From Ktedonospora formicarum (GTDB lineage Bacteria; Chloroflexota; Ktedonobacteria; Ktedonobacterales; Ktedonobacteraceae): a stretch of DNA of 64,000 bases. The position numbers and the translations under genes are program-made. Where the stretch lies: positions 62,001 through 126,000 of the forward strand of contig NZ_BNJF01000011.1 in assembly GCF_016587355.1 (NCBI RefSeq), read 5' to 3'. The notes beneath the pieces were generated by a model. It searched no databases, was not told where the DNA came from, and saw only the letters and a program-made list of their open reading frames with translations. Shown piece after piece: positions 27,042-35,719 of the stretch. Within the stretch, counting starts at the first letter, position 1. Each line of letters opens with the position of its first letter.

Positions 27042-27080
27042 GTTCTGTAGGGGAGGAGCTTGTCTCCTCCCCTACAGAAC
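27042..27080 (-). terminator. 17-bp perfect hairpin after the DUF4132 gene
   Basis: Arms 27042-27058 and 27064-27080 are exact complements with a 5-nt loop. It lies 19 bp beyond the DUF4132 stop. The arms are GC-rich in the core. Probable terminator of the two-gene DUF4132 operon. Confidence 0.75.
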
Positions 27081-27098
27081 CGGGATGGAATACCGGAA

Positions 27099-30000
27099 TC
27101 AACGGCGAATCTGGCTGAGGATTGTTTTATCCTTAATTTTGCTATCCTCCGCCAGCAAGAATGCCTTGGAGAGTATGAGCGATAGCAAAGGATCGCCTTC
27201 GAAAGGCAAGAAGAAGCGCTCTTTCTCCGTCTTATGCATCTTTCCTCCAAAGACGATACATAGATACTGGTCCCCCGGTTGCATGAAGATATTGCCAGAA
27301 ATGAGATGGATACGATAGGTATGCAAGTCACCGCGCACGGTGAGAAAGCGTTCTTCCAGTGAACATCGTTCGCTGATTGCCAGACGCGGCAACAAGCGTT
27401 CCAGGATCTGCCTTCTTGCTTCAATTTGCAGGGAAGGCGTCTCCTGGTTATAGGATTGCCAGTACTCTGCCAGTAATGAATCTCCATCATCATGACCATA
27501 GATATCAGTGCCTACGCTGGTGACGCTGACAAAGAGATCCACGTCGCGCATTATCTCTGAAAAGACAATGGGGGGAATCTCTTCCAGTGGCTTGAACTGC
27601 TGGTTGTGAAAAGGGCTGGTGATGGGCTGAAAGCGTACCTTCCTGGTCAAAAGGTAGCGTGGGATCTCTTGATCCTGATATAGATTGCCGAGCGTGAATT
27701 CGGCACGTATTCCCGCCGATGGGATATCTATATAAGCCGGATCATCCTGGATCGAGCCAGAAAAATTGCTGTGCAGGGAGAATTGCCAGTCACGAGCACG
27801 GGCCAGAGCATTAAGTTGGTGCTGCTGGATAATGTGGTCCGCAAAACGGCGCGAGTAGTCGTATGTGTCCTGCTCTGCGTCCGTAATGGGATAGATTTCA
27901 CGGTGCGCTTGCTTGAAGGGCTGTGTGATCTGTTGTTCCTCCAACCAGAGTTGCCAGAGCTGCGCCTCCTGGGGCTCACTCATGAGGGGATGCCAGAGAG
28001 TAACCTCACTCTGGGTAGGCAACTCACAGGGCTGGCCCTGCGCGTTGACCAGTTGCCCATGTTGCCAGATGACGCGCCAGTTGTGTGCACCAGAACTGAT
28101 CTGCCAGATGAGTCGTCGAGCCAGCACGCTGACCAATGGATGCTCCAGGTAACGTTCACGCCAGTCCTCCAGTGACCAGTGTCGCGGATTCAGGTACAGG
28201 AGCTCTAATCGGCCCCGTTGTGAGCTGATCAAGTGTTGCATAGCGTCCGCCAGACGATCGACGGACTTGATCTCATCTTTGTGCTCACGCTTGAATGCGG
28301 TTGGGAGTTTCGTTTGCGGCTGACCGCTGGCATCAAACCAGAGCGGCTCTACTTTTCTTCCTCCTGCGTCTAGCTGTACAGTCCAATCGCCAACAGTGAT
28401 CTGAAGCTGACCATCGTGCAGATCGAAGGTTGGGAGCATCAATTCTTCCAGGTCTTCACGACTCATCTTCTCACGTCTGGCAACGCCATCCAGTGCCTTG
28501 CCGATTTTTTCCTGATAGGAAGGCTGTTTAACATTTCTGCGGATGCGTTCTAGTTGACTGATCGCGTCCTTGCCGGGCATGGTCGCGAGCGTGAAGATGC
28601 CAGCATCTCCCACTTTAGGGCAGCGCGGTCCCTCACCCGGGAGCTTGCGATAGCCCTCAATAGCGGCATCGGCCAGGGTCGCAGCCAGTCCACGATCGCT
28701 ATTTCCGCGACAGAGCCAGATCAGCCCACGCAAGATGTCAGAGTTATCGCCATCCATGCGGCCTTCCTTCTGGGTGCAGAAAAGGTCGATCCAGCGCCGT
28801 ACGGTGGATGTGAGTTGCTCTGGCTCTATGGCTTCCGTGAGCGTGTAGGCCTGCTGCTGCCATTTGTCTGTAGGGGCCGTTCCCTTAGCACTGGCACACA
28901 GGTTCAAGATCGCGAGCCAGGGATCACGTTGCTCTGGCGTGAGGTCCGTCAGTTCGTCAAGAATAGCGGTACCCCAGCGATCGGGCAGCAAAGGATAGCT
29001 GAACTGTTGTCCCCGTTCGGAGAGCAGATCGCGGAGCAGGAGATGGAAGCGACGGGTATCCGGATCGGAGAGGGAATTTTTCGTCTGGTTGACTAACCAC
29101 TTGATCTCGGCGCGACACTGTGCCAGCACGTCCGGTTGCCGCAGGAATGGCTCCAGTTCTTGCACGTATGGCCTGAGGGTATGGGTCGCGTAACGTATTC
29201 CCAGGAGATCATGCAGGAGCAGATGAATGTCTTCAGGGACGAAGGGCAGCTGGTTGTTGAGCAAGGTTCCTATCAGGCAGAGATCCTGCTCTACCTGGTA
29301 GGTGTTTCCCTCTCTCCGCTCGGATTCAGAGCCGGGTTGGATGTTGTGTGTCTCTTCCGCGCTCAGGCGCAGGAGACGCACGATGCTCTGTGCGCCGAGT
29401 CGTTGCTGAATCAGGCGTGTAAGCTCGGCGTCTATATCCGGGGTGCCCGCTCCAAACTCCTCATGATATGCTGCCAGCAGTATGAGGAGCTCACTATCGC
29501 TGGTAAAGAGTCTGGTGTTGTCCTGGAGAAGATCTCTCAATGGACCCGCGCTTTGTGGGAAGAGGAGGTGGCGGATCAGAAGGCGCATTTGATTTTCCTC
29601 TATCTGTGCGCTATGCCAGCGGACTTGCGAGAGGTGTTCATAGAGAGGTGCTAACTCGTCCTGACAAAGACGTTCTAACTCTGACGGCTTGAGCACAGGA
29701 ACGAAGGTTTTAAACAGGTCGAAGAGCCGTATATTTTGTGGGCCGTATTGAAATGTTCGATAATAACTATCATCCAGCCCGAATAGCTTTGCGATGCCCA
29801 CCAGGATACCATAGATATCCTCGTAGCTATAGGGCAGATCGTAGGTAAAGATAGCCTGGATAAGCAGAACATTTTGCTTGTAGTGTACGGGGTGGTGATT
29901 GGAATAAGAGTCTGGAGGGTTCAGAGTGGATGTATAGCCATCGAGCAATGCTTCCTTGATCAGGTGAGCTTTGATCTGCTCGCTGGCCTGTTGACTGATA

Positions 30001-31805
30001 AATTCAACCACATATGGCCTGTTGACCAGGCCGTCTCGCATCTCCTGATGATAGGCGACCAGGATGGCATGTGCGTGCTCTTCTGCTGATGACTCGGCCT
30101 TTTCGGCATCGTCGCGTAGCAGTGGAGCAAGGCCGGGAGAATTCCCAGCGTAGCACAGGTCCGCGATTAAGAGGTACAACGCGTATGTCTCCTGACTTCC
30201 ATTCAAGAAGTAGTCTGTGTAATCTGCTTCTTGCGACCAGGCGTAGAGTGTATGGAGCTCTTCCTGTACATATTCGTGGATAGCAGGCTGTTTGATGGCG
30301 GGTGCGATGGCGTGTAAAACTGCCGTGATGCTGATCGCCCATTGCAAGAAACGACCTCGTTCATCGAACGTCAAGCTATGGGGATAGTTATGCAGATTGC
30401 GTAGATTCTGGTTGCTATAAAATGTCACGCAGCTGTGCAGGGTCGCACGAACATCTTCTCTACTACAGGTGAGGGGTGTAGAGGAGAGAACTGTGACGAG
30501 ATTCATATCTCGCTCTAAGAGACTTCTACTCTGGATTGTGGTGCTGATGACACGCGCTTTAAGCGAATCGCTGAGGGTATCCCTCATCTGCTGCAAGAGA
30601 GGATGATCCAGAGGCGGTACGTGCTCTCCGAACTCGCGCTGGTAGGCGACAAGAAACGTGTCCACCTGTTCTTCATCTGGCATCTGGTTTTCTTGATAGG
30701 CATGAAGGAGCGCGGCGAGTCCATGTGAATTGCCGGGAGAGGACATCGCTGTAATGGACTGTCTCAATGCGTAGATTTTGTCTTGCATATAGCTCATTTT
30801 TTCCTGTGCCAGACGAGCTTCAAGTGTTAGCAGCTCTGGCTGGTTACGGAAAGATTTGCCTGATGCTTTAAGGATAGTGAGCGCGTATTGCAGTAGAACG
30901 ATGCCCCCTCTGCGGCCATTGCCGAGTTCTCCACCGTGCGCAAGGATGTTCAGGATGCGCTGAATATCTGCATCGGTCCAGGGAAGATCATCTGTGATGA
31001 GCGCGGCTACTATCTCCCGGTTATTATATGTAATCTCATCCGATTGAATACCTATACCTTCCTGTAAGGCAAGGAGAATCATACTCTTTTTGACGGGCGG
31101 GCTGGCTTGTCTGAGCAACGCAAATACAGGGTGGTCATATTTGTAGAGCCTCAGTCCGCGTAGCTCCTGGTGGAGTATAGTGAGTAAGACTTTGGCTTGC
31201 TCGTCGCTATCGGGTGCATCCCCGCTGGCATATCTGCGTAATTGGAAGATAAGGCCGGGTGCGTCGTCCCCAAAGAGCAGCGCTTCGAGCTGTTGTCGAA
31301 GCTGGTAGGATTCGTGGAATGGTTCAAAGGTGCCCCAGCGATACACATAGGTATAGAGTGTTTCGCATTCGCTGCGACAATAGTTGAGAATCTCTGGTTG
31401 CTGCAATGCCGGTACAAAGCTGCTCAGCAGGTGCAAGAACGGGGTCCGTGCACTATCTGAGTGATATTCCACCGCGAGAAACGATTGGAACACGTCGTTC
31501 ACAAGGGAGAGGATGGCTTGCAGGTCTTTCTGCTGGTATGGCACGCCTCGTTCGCTGATCGCACTGAGAAGAGAGAGGTCTGAAGCAAACGTTTTATCAT
31601 CGCGTATCTTGTAGGGTTCCAGCCGATGTTTATAGAGGACTCTCTGGATATCGTTCAGTATTACCTGGATGAGGTGGCTATATTGATTGTCATCGATTTT
31701 TTCGATGATGCGCGGACACTGCTGGCTGGCTTTGCTGGTACGATGAGCCTTATCGTATTCTGTGAGGATCTGTTGAAGCGTTTCCAATTCCTGTTCATTG
31801 ATCAT
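27099..31805 (-). CDS. DUF4132 (MolR/YehI-like) giant protein
   Basis: 1568 aa. The N-terminal two thirds are long helical repeats without a recognised motif. The C-terminal third has the DUF4132 pattern: LARRLIWQISSG, WRVIWQHGQLVNAQGQP, VTLWHPL, FKQAHREIYPITDAEQDTYD and RFADHIIQQHQLNALARARD. It ends with a conserved tail (VFSEIMRDVDLFVSVTSVG, LTVRGDLHTYRIHL, YLCIVFGG). E. coli YehI/MolR is the named relative; its gene neighbours encode a MoxR-type AAA ATPase and a VWA protein, not seen here. The biochemical function is unknown. The start at 31805 is 5 bp after the stop of the small partner, with GGGGGG as a possible ribosome site inside that gene. The long frame has no break. Confidence 0.8.
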   Translation of the reverse strand: MINEQELETLQQILTEYDKAHRTSKASQQCPRIIEKIDDNQYSHLIQVILNDIQRVLYKHRLEPYKIRDDKTFASDLSLLSAISERGVPYQQKDLQAILSLVNDVFQSFLAVEYHSDSARTPFLHLLSSFVPALQQPEILNYCRSECETLYTYVYRWGTFEPFHESYQLRQQLEALLFGDDAPGLIFQLRRYASGDAPDSDEQAKVLLTILHQELRGLRLYKYDHPVFALLRQASPPVKKSMILLALQEGIGIQSDEITYNNREIVAALITDDLPWTDADIQRILNILAHGGELGNGRRGGIVLLQYALTILKASGKSFRNQPELLTLEARLAQEKMSYMQDKIYALRQSITAMSSPGNSHGLAALLHAYQENQMPDEEQVDTFLVAYQREFGEHVPPLDHPLLQQMRDTLSDSLKARVISTTIQSRSLLERDMNLVTVLSSTPLTCSREDVRATLHSCVTFYSNQNLRNLHNYPHSLTFDERGRFLQWAISITAVLHAIAPAIKQPAIHEYVQEELHTLYAWSQEADYTDYFLNGSQETYALYLLIADLCYAGNSPGLAPLLRDDAEKAESSAEEHAHAILVAYHQEMRDGLVNRPYVVEFISQQASEQIKAHLIKEALLDGYTSTLNPPDSYSNHHPVHYKQNVLLIQAIFTYDLPYSYEDIYGILVGIAKLFGLDDSYYRTFQYGPQNIRLFDLFKTFVPVLKPSELERLCQDELAPLYEHLSQVRWHSAQIEENQMRLLIRHLLFPQSAGPLRDLLQDNTRLFTSDSELLILLAAYHEEFGAGTPDIDAELTRLIQQRLGAQSIVRLLRLSAEETHNIQPGSESERREGNTYQVEQDLCLIGTLLNNQLPFVPEDIHLLLHDLLGIRYATHTLRPYVQELEPFLRQPDVLAQCRAEIKWLVNQTKNSLSDPDTRRFHLLLRDLLSERGQQFSYPLLPDRWGTAILDELTDLTPEQRDPWLAILNLCASAKGTAPTDKWQQQAYTLTEAIEPEQLTSTVRRWIDLFCTQKEGRMDGDNSDILRGLIWLCRGNSDRGLAATLADAAIEGYRKLPGEGPRCPKVGDAGIFTLATMPGKDAISQLERIRRNVKQPSYQEKIGKALDGVARREKMSREDLEELMLPTFDLHDGQLQITVGDWTVQLDAGGRKVEPLWFDASGQPQTKLPTAFKREHKDEIKSVDRLADAMQHLISSQRGRLELLYLNPRHWSLEDWRERYLEHPLVSVLARRLIWQISSGAHNWRVIWQHGQLVNAQGQPCELPTQSEVTLWHPLMSEPQEAQLWQLWLEEQQITQPFKQAHREIYPITDAEQDTYDYSRRFADHIIQQHQLNALARARDWQFSLHSNFSGSIQDDPAYIDIPSAGIRAEFTLGNLYQDQEIPRYLLTRKVRFQPITSPFHNQQFKPLEEIPPIVFSEIMRDVDLFVSVTSVGTDIYGHDDGDSLLAEYWQSYNQETPSLQIEARRQILERLLPRLAISERCSLEERFLTVRGDLHTYRIHLISGNIFMQPGDQYLCIVFGGKMHKTEKERFFLPFEGDPLLSLILSKAFLLAEDSKIKDKTILSQIRR

Positions 31806-31810
31806 CGTTG

Positions 31811-32203
31811 TTAGCCCCCCACCAATGGTACAAGTTTGAAGAAGGTGACGCTGCTCTCCGGCGTGAGCAGGATCGGGCTGTCGAGCTGTGTTACCTGTCT
31901 GGTATCGACGATCACAATGTAGCTTCTTTTCCCGAAGGCTTTGATGGCTTGCTCATATAGTAATTGCCAATCGAGCTGAGGCTGGTTCTCTGTTACTGCT
32001 TCACTGTGGTTCTGGTCGGGTGATGGTGGGATCAGGCAGAGCTGTCGGGCACGCTTGCGGGCGTTGTATTCGGTGACATCCTGATAGATGCGGCTACGAA
32101 TAATCTCGCGGAGCGTACAGTGTTCTTCAAATATCTCAAGCTGCAAGGGTGGTTGAATTTCCCCTTGCAGCGATTCGTTGTTGACGGTGATCATAATTGA
32201 CAT
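31811..32203 (-). CDS. Small MoaD/ubiquitin-like beta-grasp protein ending in Gly-Gly
   Basis: 130 aa from ATG 32203 (AGGAG 8 nt before). The predicted order is strand (MITVNNES), strand (LQLEIFEE), helix (TLREIIRSRIYQDVTEYNAR), a variable loop, helix (LLYEQAIKAFG), strands (YIVIVDTRQV; PILLTPESSVTFFKLVPL), and then the extreme C-terminus VGG. The end matches the MoaD/ThiS/ubiquitin plan, where a free C-terminal Gly-Gly is adenylated or conjugated. It lies just upstream of, and coupled to, the DUF4132 gene. No E1-like enzyme is in the window. The fold assignment is inferred from pattern only. Confidence 0.6.
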   Translation of the reverse strand: MSIMITVNNESLQGEIQPPLQLEIFEEHCTLREIIRSRIYQDVTEYNARKRARQLCLIPPSPDQNHSEAVTENQPQLDWQLLYEQAIKAFGKRSYIVIVDTRQVTQLDSPILLTPESSVTFFKLVPLVGG

Positions 32204-32252
32204 ACAAAAATCTCCTGATAACACTGTTCTCTGAGACTAGGTAGAACCCCCG

Positions 32253-32850
32253 CTAACCGGTGGCTGAGCATAAGATGCCCTTGCGCAGGCGAACCAGCGG
32301 CCGAAGACGAGCCAGCTGAGCGACTGGAGCAGGGGAATGAGCCTGTTTCTTTCGCTGCCCTCGCCGCTTGCGCTCAACCCATGGCAAGGGAGCGATTTTG
32401 TCGTGCAAGAGCTCGCTCATCGTCCAGATATGGTCGGTGAGTCCCGCTGCCATTGCAGGCGTACAGGCTCTGCCCTCATGGGTCGTCTTGCAGAGCTCAT
32501 GATGGGGCCAACACAGGTTGTAGGTCGTGCCAAGCAGGTACATTCTCGTCTCCAGTGGATGCAGGCGGCGAGCGCTCTGATGACATTTGCGCGTCAAGAG
32601 GGCAAGCCGTTGACGCATGGTGGCATTCAAGCGCTCAATGAAAGCGGTATTGAGCACATTGCCTCCTTTCGATTGTTGCAAGAGCCGCTCAGCCTCCTCT
32701 TGTGACCCGTAGGACATGGTACGCGTGACCTCGACCACCTGTTTCTTCTGCGTTCGCTTAATGACTGTTCCAATGTGCAGCTCTGGCCACACGCACAAGC
32801 GAGCTCGCCCTCGCCCTGGCTTCTCTTTTGGAATTGGCCCAGAAAAATGG
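32253..32850 (-). pseudogene. Transposase C-terminal fragment (IS1-like DDE type)
   Basis: The frame reads PGRGRARLCVWPELHIGTVI, then GGNVLNTAFIERLNATMRQR (NTAFIERLNAT is the acidic catalytic segment), MYLLGTTYNLCWPHHEL and TPAMAAGLTDHIWTMSELL. This is the tail pattern of IS1-like transposases common in Chloroflexota. The N-terminal half is missing: past about 32850 the frame runs into the end of an IS3 transposase, so the two relics are fused by a deletion or insertion. Confidence 0.7.
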
Positions 32851-32868
32851 AGACTTGAAACGTGGAGA

Positions 32869-33760
32869 TCAGCTCCTTTTCGACTGATGCACTTGCTTTC
32901 GAGCAAGTGGACTGACATACTGGAGTGTCGAGTGTAAACGGATGGGATTGTAAAAGCACTCCAGGTACTCAAAAATGGCTGAGCGAGCCTGCTGCCTCGT
33001 CTGGAAACGCACACGATTGGTGCATTCTTTGGCGAGGGTAGCAAAGAAGGACTCCATCGGTGCATTGTCCCAACAATTGGCTGTACGACTCATGCTGACC
33101 TCAATCCCCAGCTCACGCAAAGCTCTCTGATAGCGTTCGCACATACACTCGCTTCCCCTCTCCGAATGATGGAGTAGCCCTCCTTCTGGCTGGCGTCTGG
33201 CAACCGCCATGCGTAATGCGAGTTCCACCAGAGCCCCATCTTCAATGGCATCCATCGCCCATCCCACGACCCGACGTGAGAAGAGATCTACAATCGCGGC
33301 CACGTAAAGCCATCCCTCGGCAGTAGCGACCGCTTTGGTATCACTCACCCAGCGTGTATTGGGCTCTTCCACCTCGAATTCCCGGTTCAGCAGATTGGGA
33401 GCAAAGCGTCCCTTCGGGTCGCTCTTGGTAGTAGGCTTGCTCTTGCGCTTCACATGGGCACTGATCCCTCACTGCTGCATCAGCCGTTGAACCCGTTTGC
33501 GGGAAGTATGCACTCCCCGTTCTTTGAGGACGGCATGAATCCGTGGGCTACCGTAGACCTGTCTATGCTCCAGAAAAATGCGCTGAATGTCTGTGGCCAG
33601 CCTGGCATCTTCTCGGCAATGGTTGGAAGCTTCGCGGGTTTTCCACGCATAATATCCGCTCTCAGAGACATCAAGTGTCTTGCAAAGCAAGGTGATTGAG
33701 GCGATGTGTTGATGCTCTGCAATGAACTGAAACCTCAGGGCTGGTGGCGCGAAAAGACGC
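32869..33760 (-). pseudogene. IS3-family transposase OrfB with in-frame TGA
   Basis: The N-terminal HTH_21 part (VYGSPRIHAVLKERGVHTSR) and the integrase core (FAPNLLNREFEVEEPNTRWV, then SDTKAV; VDLFSRRVVGW; FFATLAKE) are both present in one frame. A TGA at 33469-33471 interrupts it after QRLMQQ, where GISAHVKRKSKP continues the family sequence. The catalytic acids are otherwise retained (D in VSDTK, D in VDLFS, E in FATLAKE region). It ends normally at 32869. Non-functional unless the stop is an error. Confidence 0.8.
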
Positions 33761-34031
33761 CTAGTGCTTTTTTTACTATATCACGCTCCTGACACAGCAA
33801 GTCGTTTTCTCGCTTTAACTGGCGGATTTCTTCCTCCTGAGGGGTCTAGTGGCCGCTTCCAGGGAACGCTTGCTCTCCATGCTCGGAAAATTGCTTCCAC
33901 CAATGATGTAGGGCACTGTCAGAAATGTCAAGGTCTCGTGCAATTTGTGCCAGAGGTTTCTGGCGAGATTGGACGAGTTTCACCGCTTCTACCTTAAACT
34001 CTTTGGTGAATTTCTGTTGCGGTTTTCGCAT
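33761..34031 (-). pseudogene. IS3-family OrfA with in-frame TAG
   Basis: The N-terminal HTH_8 reads FTKEFKVEAVKLVQSRQKPL and ISDSALHHWWKQF. A TAG at 33846-33848 stops it. Beyond it the same frame gives PQEEEIRQLKRENDLLCQER, the normal leucine-zipper-like end, followed by a run of seven A that is the usual -1 frameshift signal between orfA and orfB in IS3 elements. So the element kept its architecture but both genes carry a nonsense codon. Confidence 0.78.
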
Positions 34032-34107
34032 GCTCTTTCCCCTTTTCTTTGTGGGTTCACTTCTTAAAGTTTACAAAAACCGAGCGAGAAAGCCCCGCTC
34101 TTTCAAG

Positions 34108-35550
34108 GCTGAAAATTACCCACAAATTACAAACGGAGGTGAAGAGAGAGATGGACTCCCTCAAGCAAGGTTTGCACATGGAGCCATCCTTTCCAAAGGG
34201 TTTTCCAGCCAGGAGAGCCATCGCTGCGACGAGCAAGGAAGCCACCCAAGCGAGCCACCTCCGTCCAAAATGTCCCTAGCGCCATGAGGGATGCTTCCTG
34301 CTGAGAGCATGCCGCCACCACCTCCAGAAGCTCAGGCTCAATGACTTCGGCGGCAAGGCGCTCCGGTTCTTGGCGAGAAAGCGAGCGCAGTTGCAACAAG
34401 CGCACTGCCATGGGCGATAACAGCCCCAGTACACGCATCAAGCGTTCAGCACTTTGGACCTGACGTTCCTCAATGCGACACCCTGTTTTGAGACATTGGT
34501 GAGAGTCTTCCACGATCCATCGATGCGCATACCAAGAGGCGCGTTCCCATGCTTGCTGCAAGGTATGTGTCGGAACCGAGGTCAACAGAATCCATTCGAG
34601 AGGTTCCTCTCCTTGCGGTCTCAAGCCATCTTCTTCCCAGACACGAACCACCCACAGGTTTATTGGCTCCTGCAGCGCCTTAGGCTCATTACGAGGGGAC
34701 AAGACGGTGAGAGGCCCAAAGGAGAGCGAGAGTTCGGTCTGACGTGCTTTGCGTCCATGACTTGCGGGGAGCTGAAAGGGGCGCTTGGCTTGCCATGGCC
34801 TCGCTCTGCTCTCTGAGAGCAAGTACCCAATCTGCTCATCTGCTTGCTGGATTCTTCGTTCTTGTGTCGCACGGACCAAAAACTCCACCTGGCTCTTGTG
34901 GCACGTTCGAAAGAAGTCAAAGAAATCGGCTCCTCGATCTCCCACATGGATCCAACAAGATCTCTGCGCAGCGCTTCCGACCTGAGTGACCATGCGTGTC
35001 CAAACATCCGTCTCCTTGGGGCGCTTTCTTCTTTGGGCTCTGGTTTCTCCGCGAGGAGCCCCAACGCGCACAAAAGGCTCTTGTTGAGCACAGCCCAGAA
35101 CCTCTCGGCTCTCAGGTACCACAGCCAACACCGTTTGCAGCAGCAATCCTCGCCCTTTTTTATCGCCGATTTGTCCCAAACCAGACATCTTCTGTCGATG
35201 CGTCAAATCCAGTTCCGTCGTATCCTGGATCAACAAGATGAGGGGGCGCTCTTGCATCTCTGTGTGCGTCTGCAGCCAGTGAGGTTGCATTAGCGCAGCA
35301 AACGTGACATCTGGCTCGTCAAGGAAACGATACAATGCTTTTACCTCTTTCCAGGCATGCTGTTGTTTGGGCAAAGAGGCTGAGGCATCTCTTACCATGG
35401 CACTGGCGGCTTTCACTGCTCGCCTCGTCCGACGTACATCGTGTAAGAGGACTTGTCCAAACGTTTCTTCTGCCCAGTGCTCTGGGCTCTGTAGGAGCTC
35501 TGTTTTCATTCCCCATTGTATCATTTTGTTAAATGTGGGTAATTTTCAGC
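34108..35550 (-). mobile_element. IS4-family (Tn5-like) insertion sequence, complete
   Basis: The terminal repeats CTGAAAATTACCCACA (left, from 34109) and its complement (right, to 35549) enclose one intact transposase. The flanking 9-mers TCTTTCAAG (34099-34107) and TCTTTTAAG (35551-35559) match at 8 of 9 positions. This fits the 9-bp target duplication of IS50-like elements after one mutation. The element sits between the IS3 relic and the tnpB region. Confidence 0.8.
34127..35524 (-). CDS. IS4-family (Tn5-like) transposase
   Basis: 465 aa. The N-terminal DNA-binding domain reads WAEETFGQVLLHDVRRTRRA and YRFLDEP. The DDE core has Asp in LIQDTTELD, Asp in IHVGDRGADFFDF and Glu in the Y(2)R(3)E(6)K-type signature WYAHRWIVEDSHQCLKTGC. 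The C-terminal Tn5 dimerisation region ends GGFLARRSDGSPGWKTLWKG. Intact; an alternative start at 35509 is possible. Confidence 0.88.
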   Translation of the reverse strand: MIQWGMKTELLQSPEHWAEETFGQVLLHDVRRTRRAVKAASAMVRDASASLPKQQHAWKEVKALYRFLDEPDVTFAALMQPHWLQTHTEMQERPLILLIQDTTELDLTHRQKMSGLGQIGDKKGRGLLLQTVLAVVPESREVLGCAQQEPFVRVGAPRGETRAQRRKRPKETDVWTRMVTQVGSAAQRSCWIHVGDRGADFFDFFRTCHKSQVEFLVRATQERRIQQADEQIGYLLSESRARPWQAKRPFQLPASHGRKARQTELSLSFGPLTVLSPRNEPKALQEPINLWVVRVWEEDGLRPQGEEPLEWILLTSVPTHTLQQAWERASWYAHRWIVEDSHQCLKTGCRIEERQVQSAERLMRVLGLLSPMAVRLLQLRSLSRQEPERLAAEVIEPELLEVVAACSQQEASLMALGTFWTEVARLGGFLARRSDGSPGWKTLWKGWLHVQTLLEGVHLSLHLRL

Positions 35551-35719
35551 TCTTTTAAGGCAGGGATGAATCGCCGTTCCTTTGAAGGCGCAGGCGTGGG
35601 GCAAATCCTCACAACAACGGATGGTGAAGGACTTGACGAGATGCGACGTTGCTGCTATGCTTGTTCTTGCATAGAATATCTGTTCCAACGTCACATGAGC
35701 CAGGAGGAAGGGAGCTGGG

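Noticed and set aside
31811..32203. MoaD of molybdopterin synthesis
   Set aside because: The protein is too long, has an extra central helix region, and no moa genes are nearby; the DUF4132 partner suggests another role.
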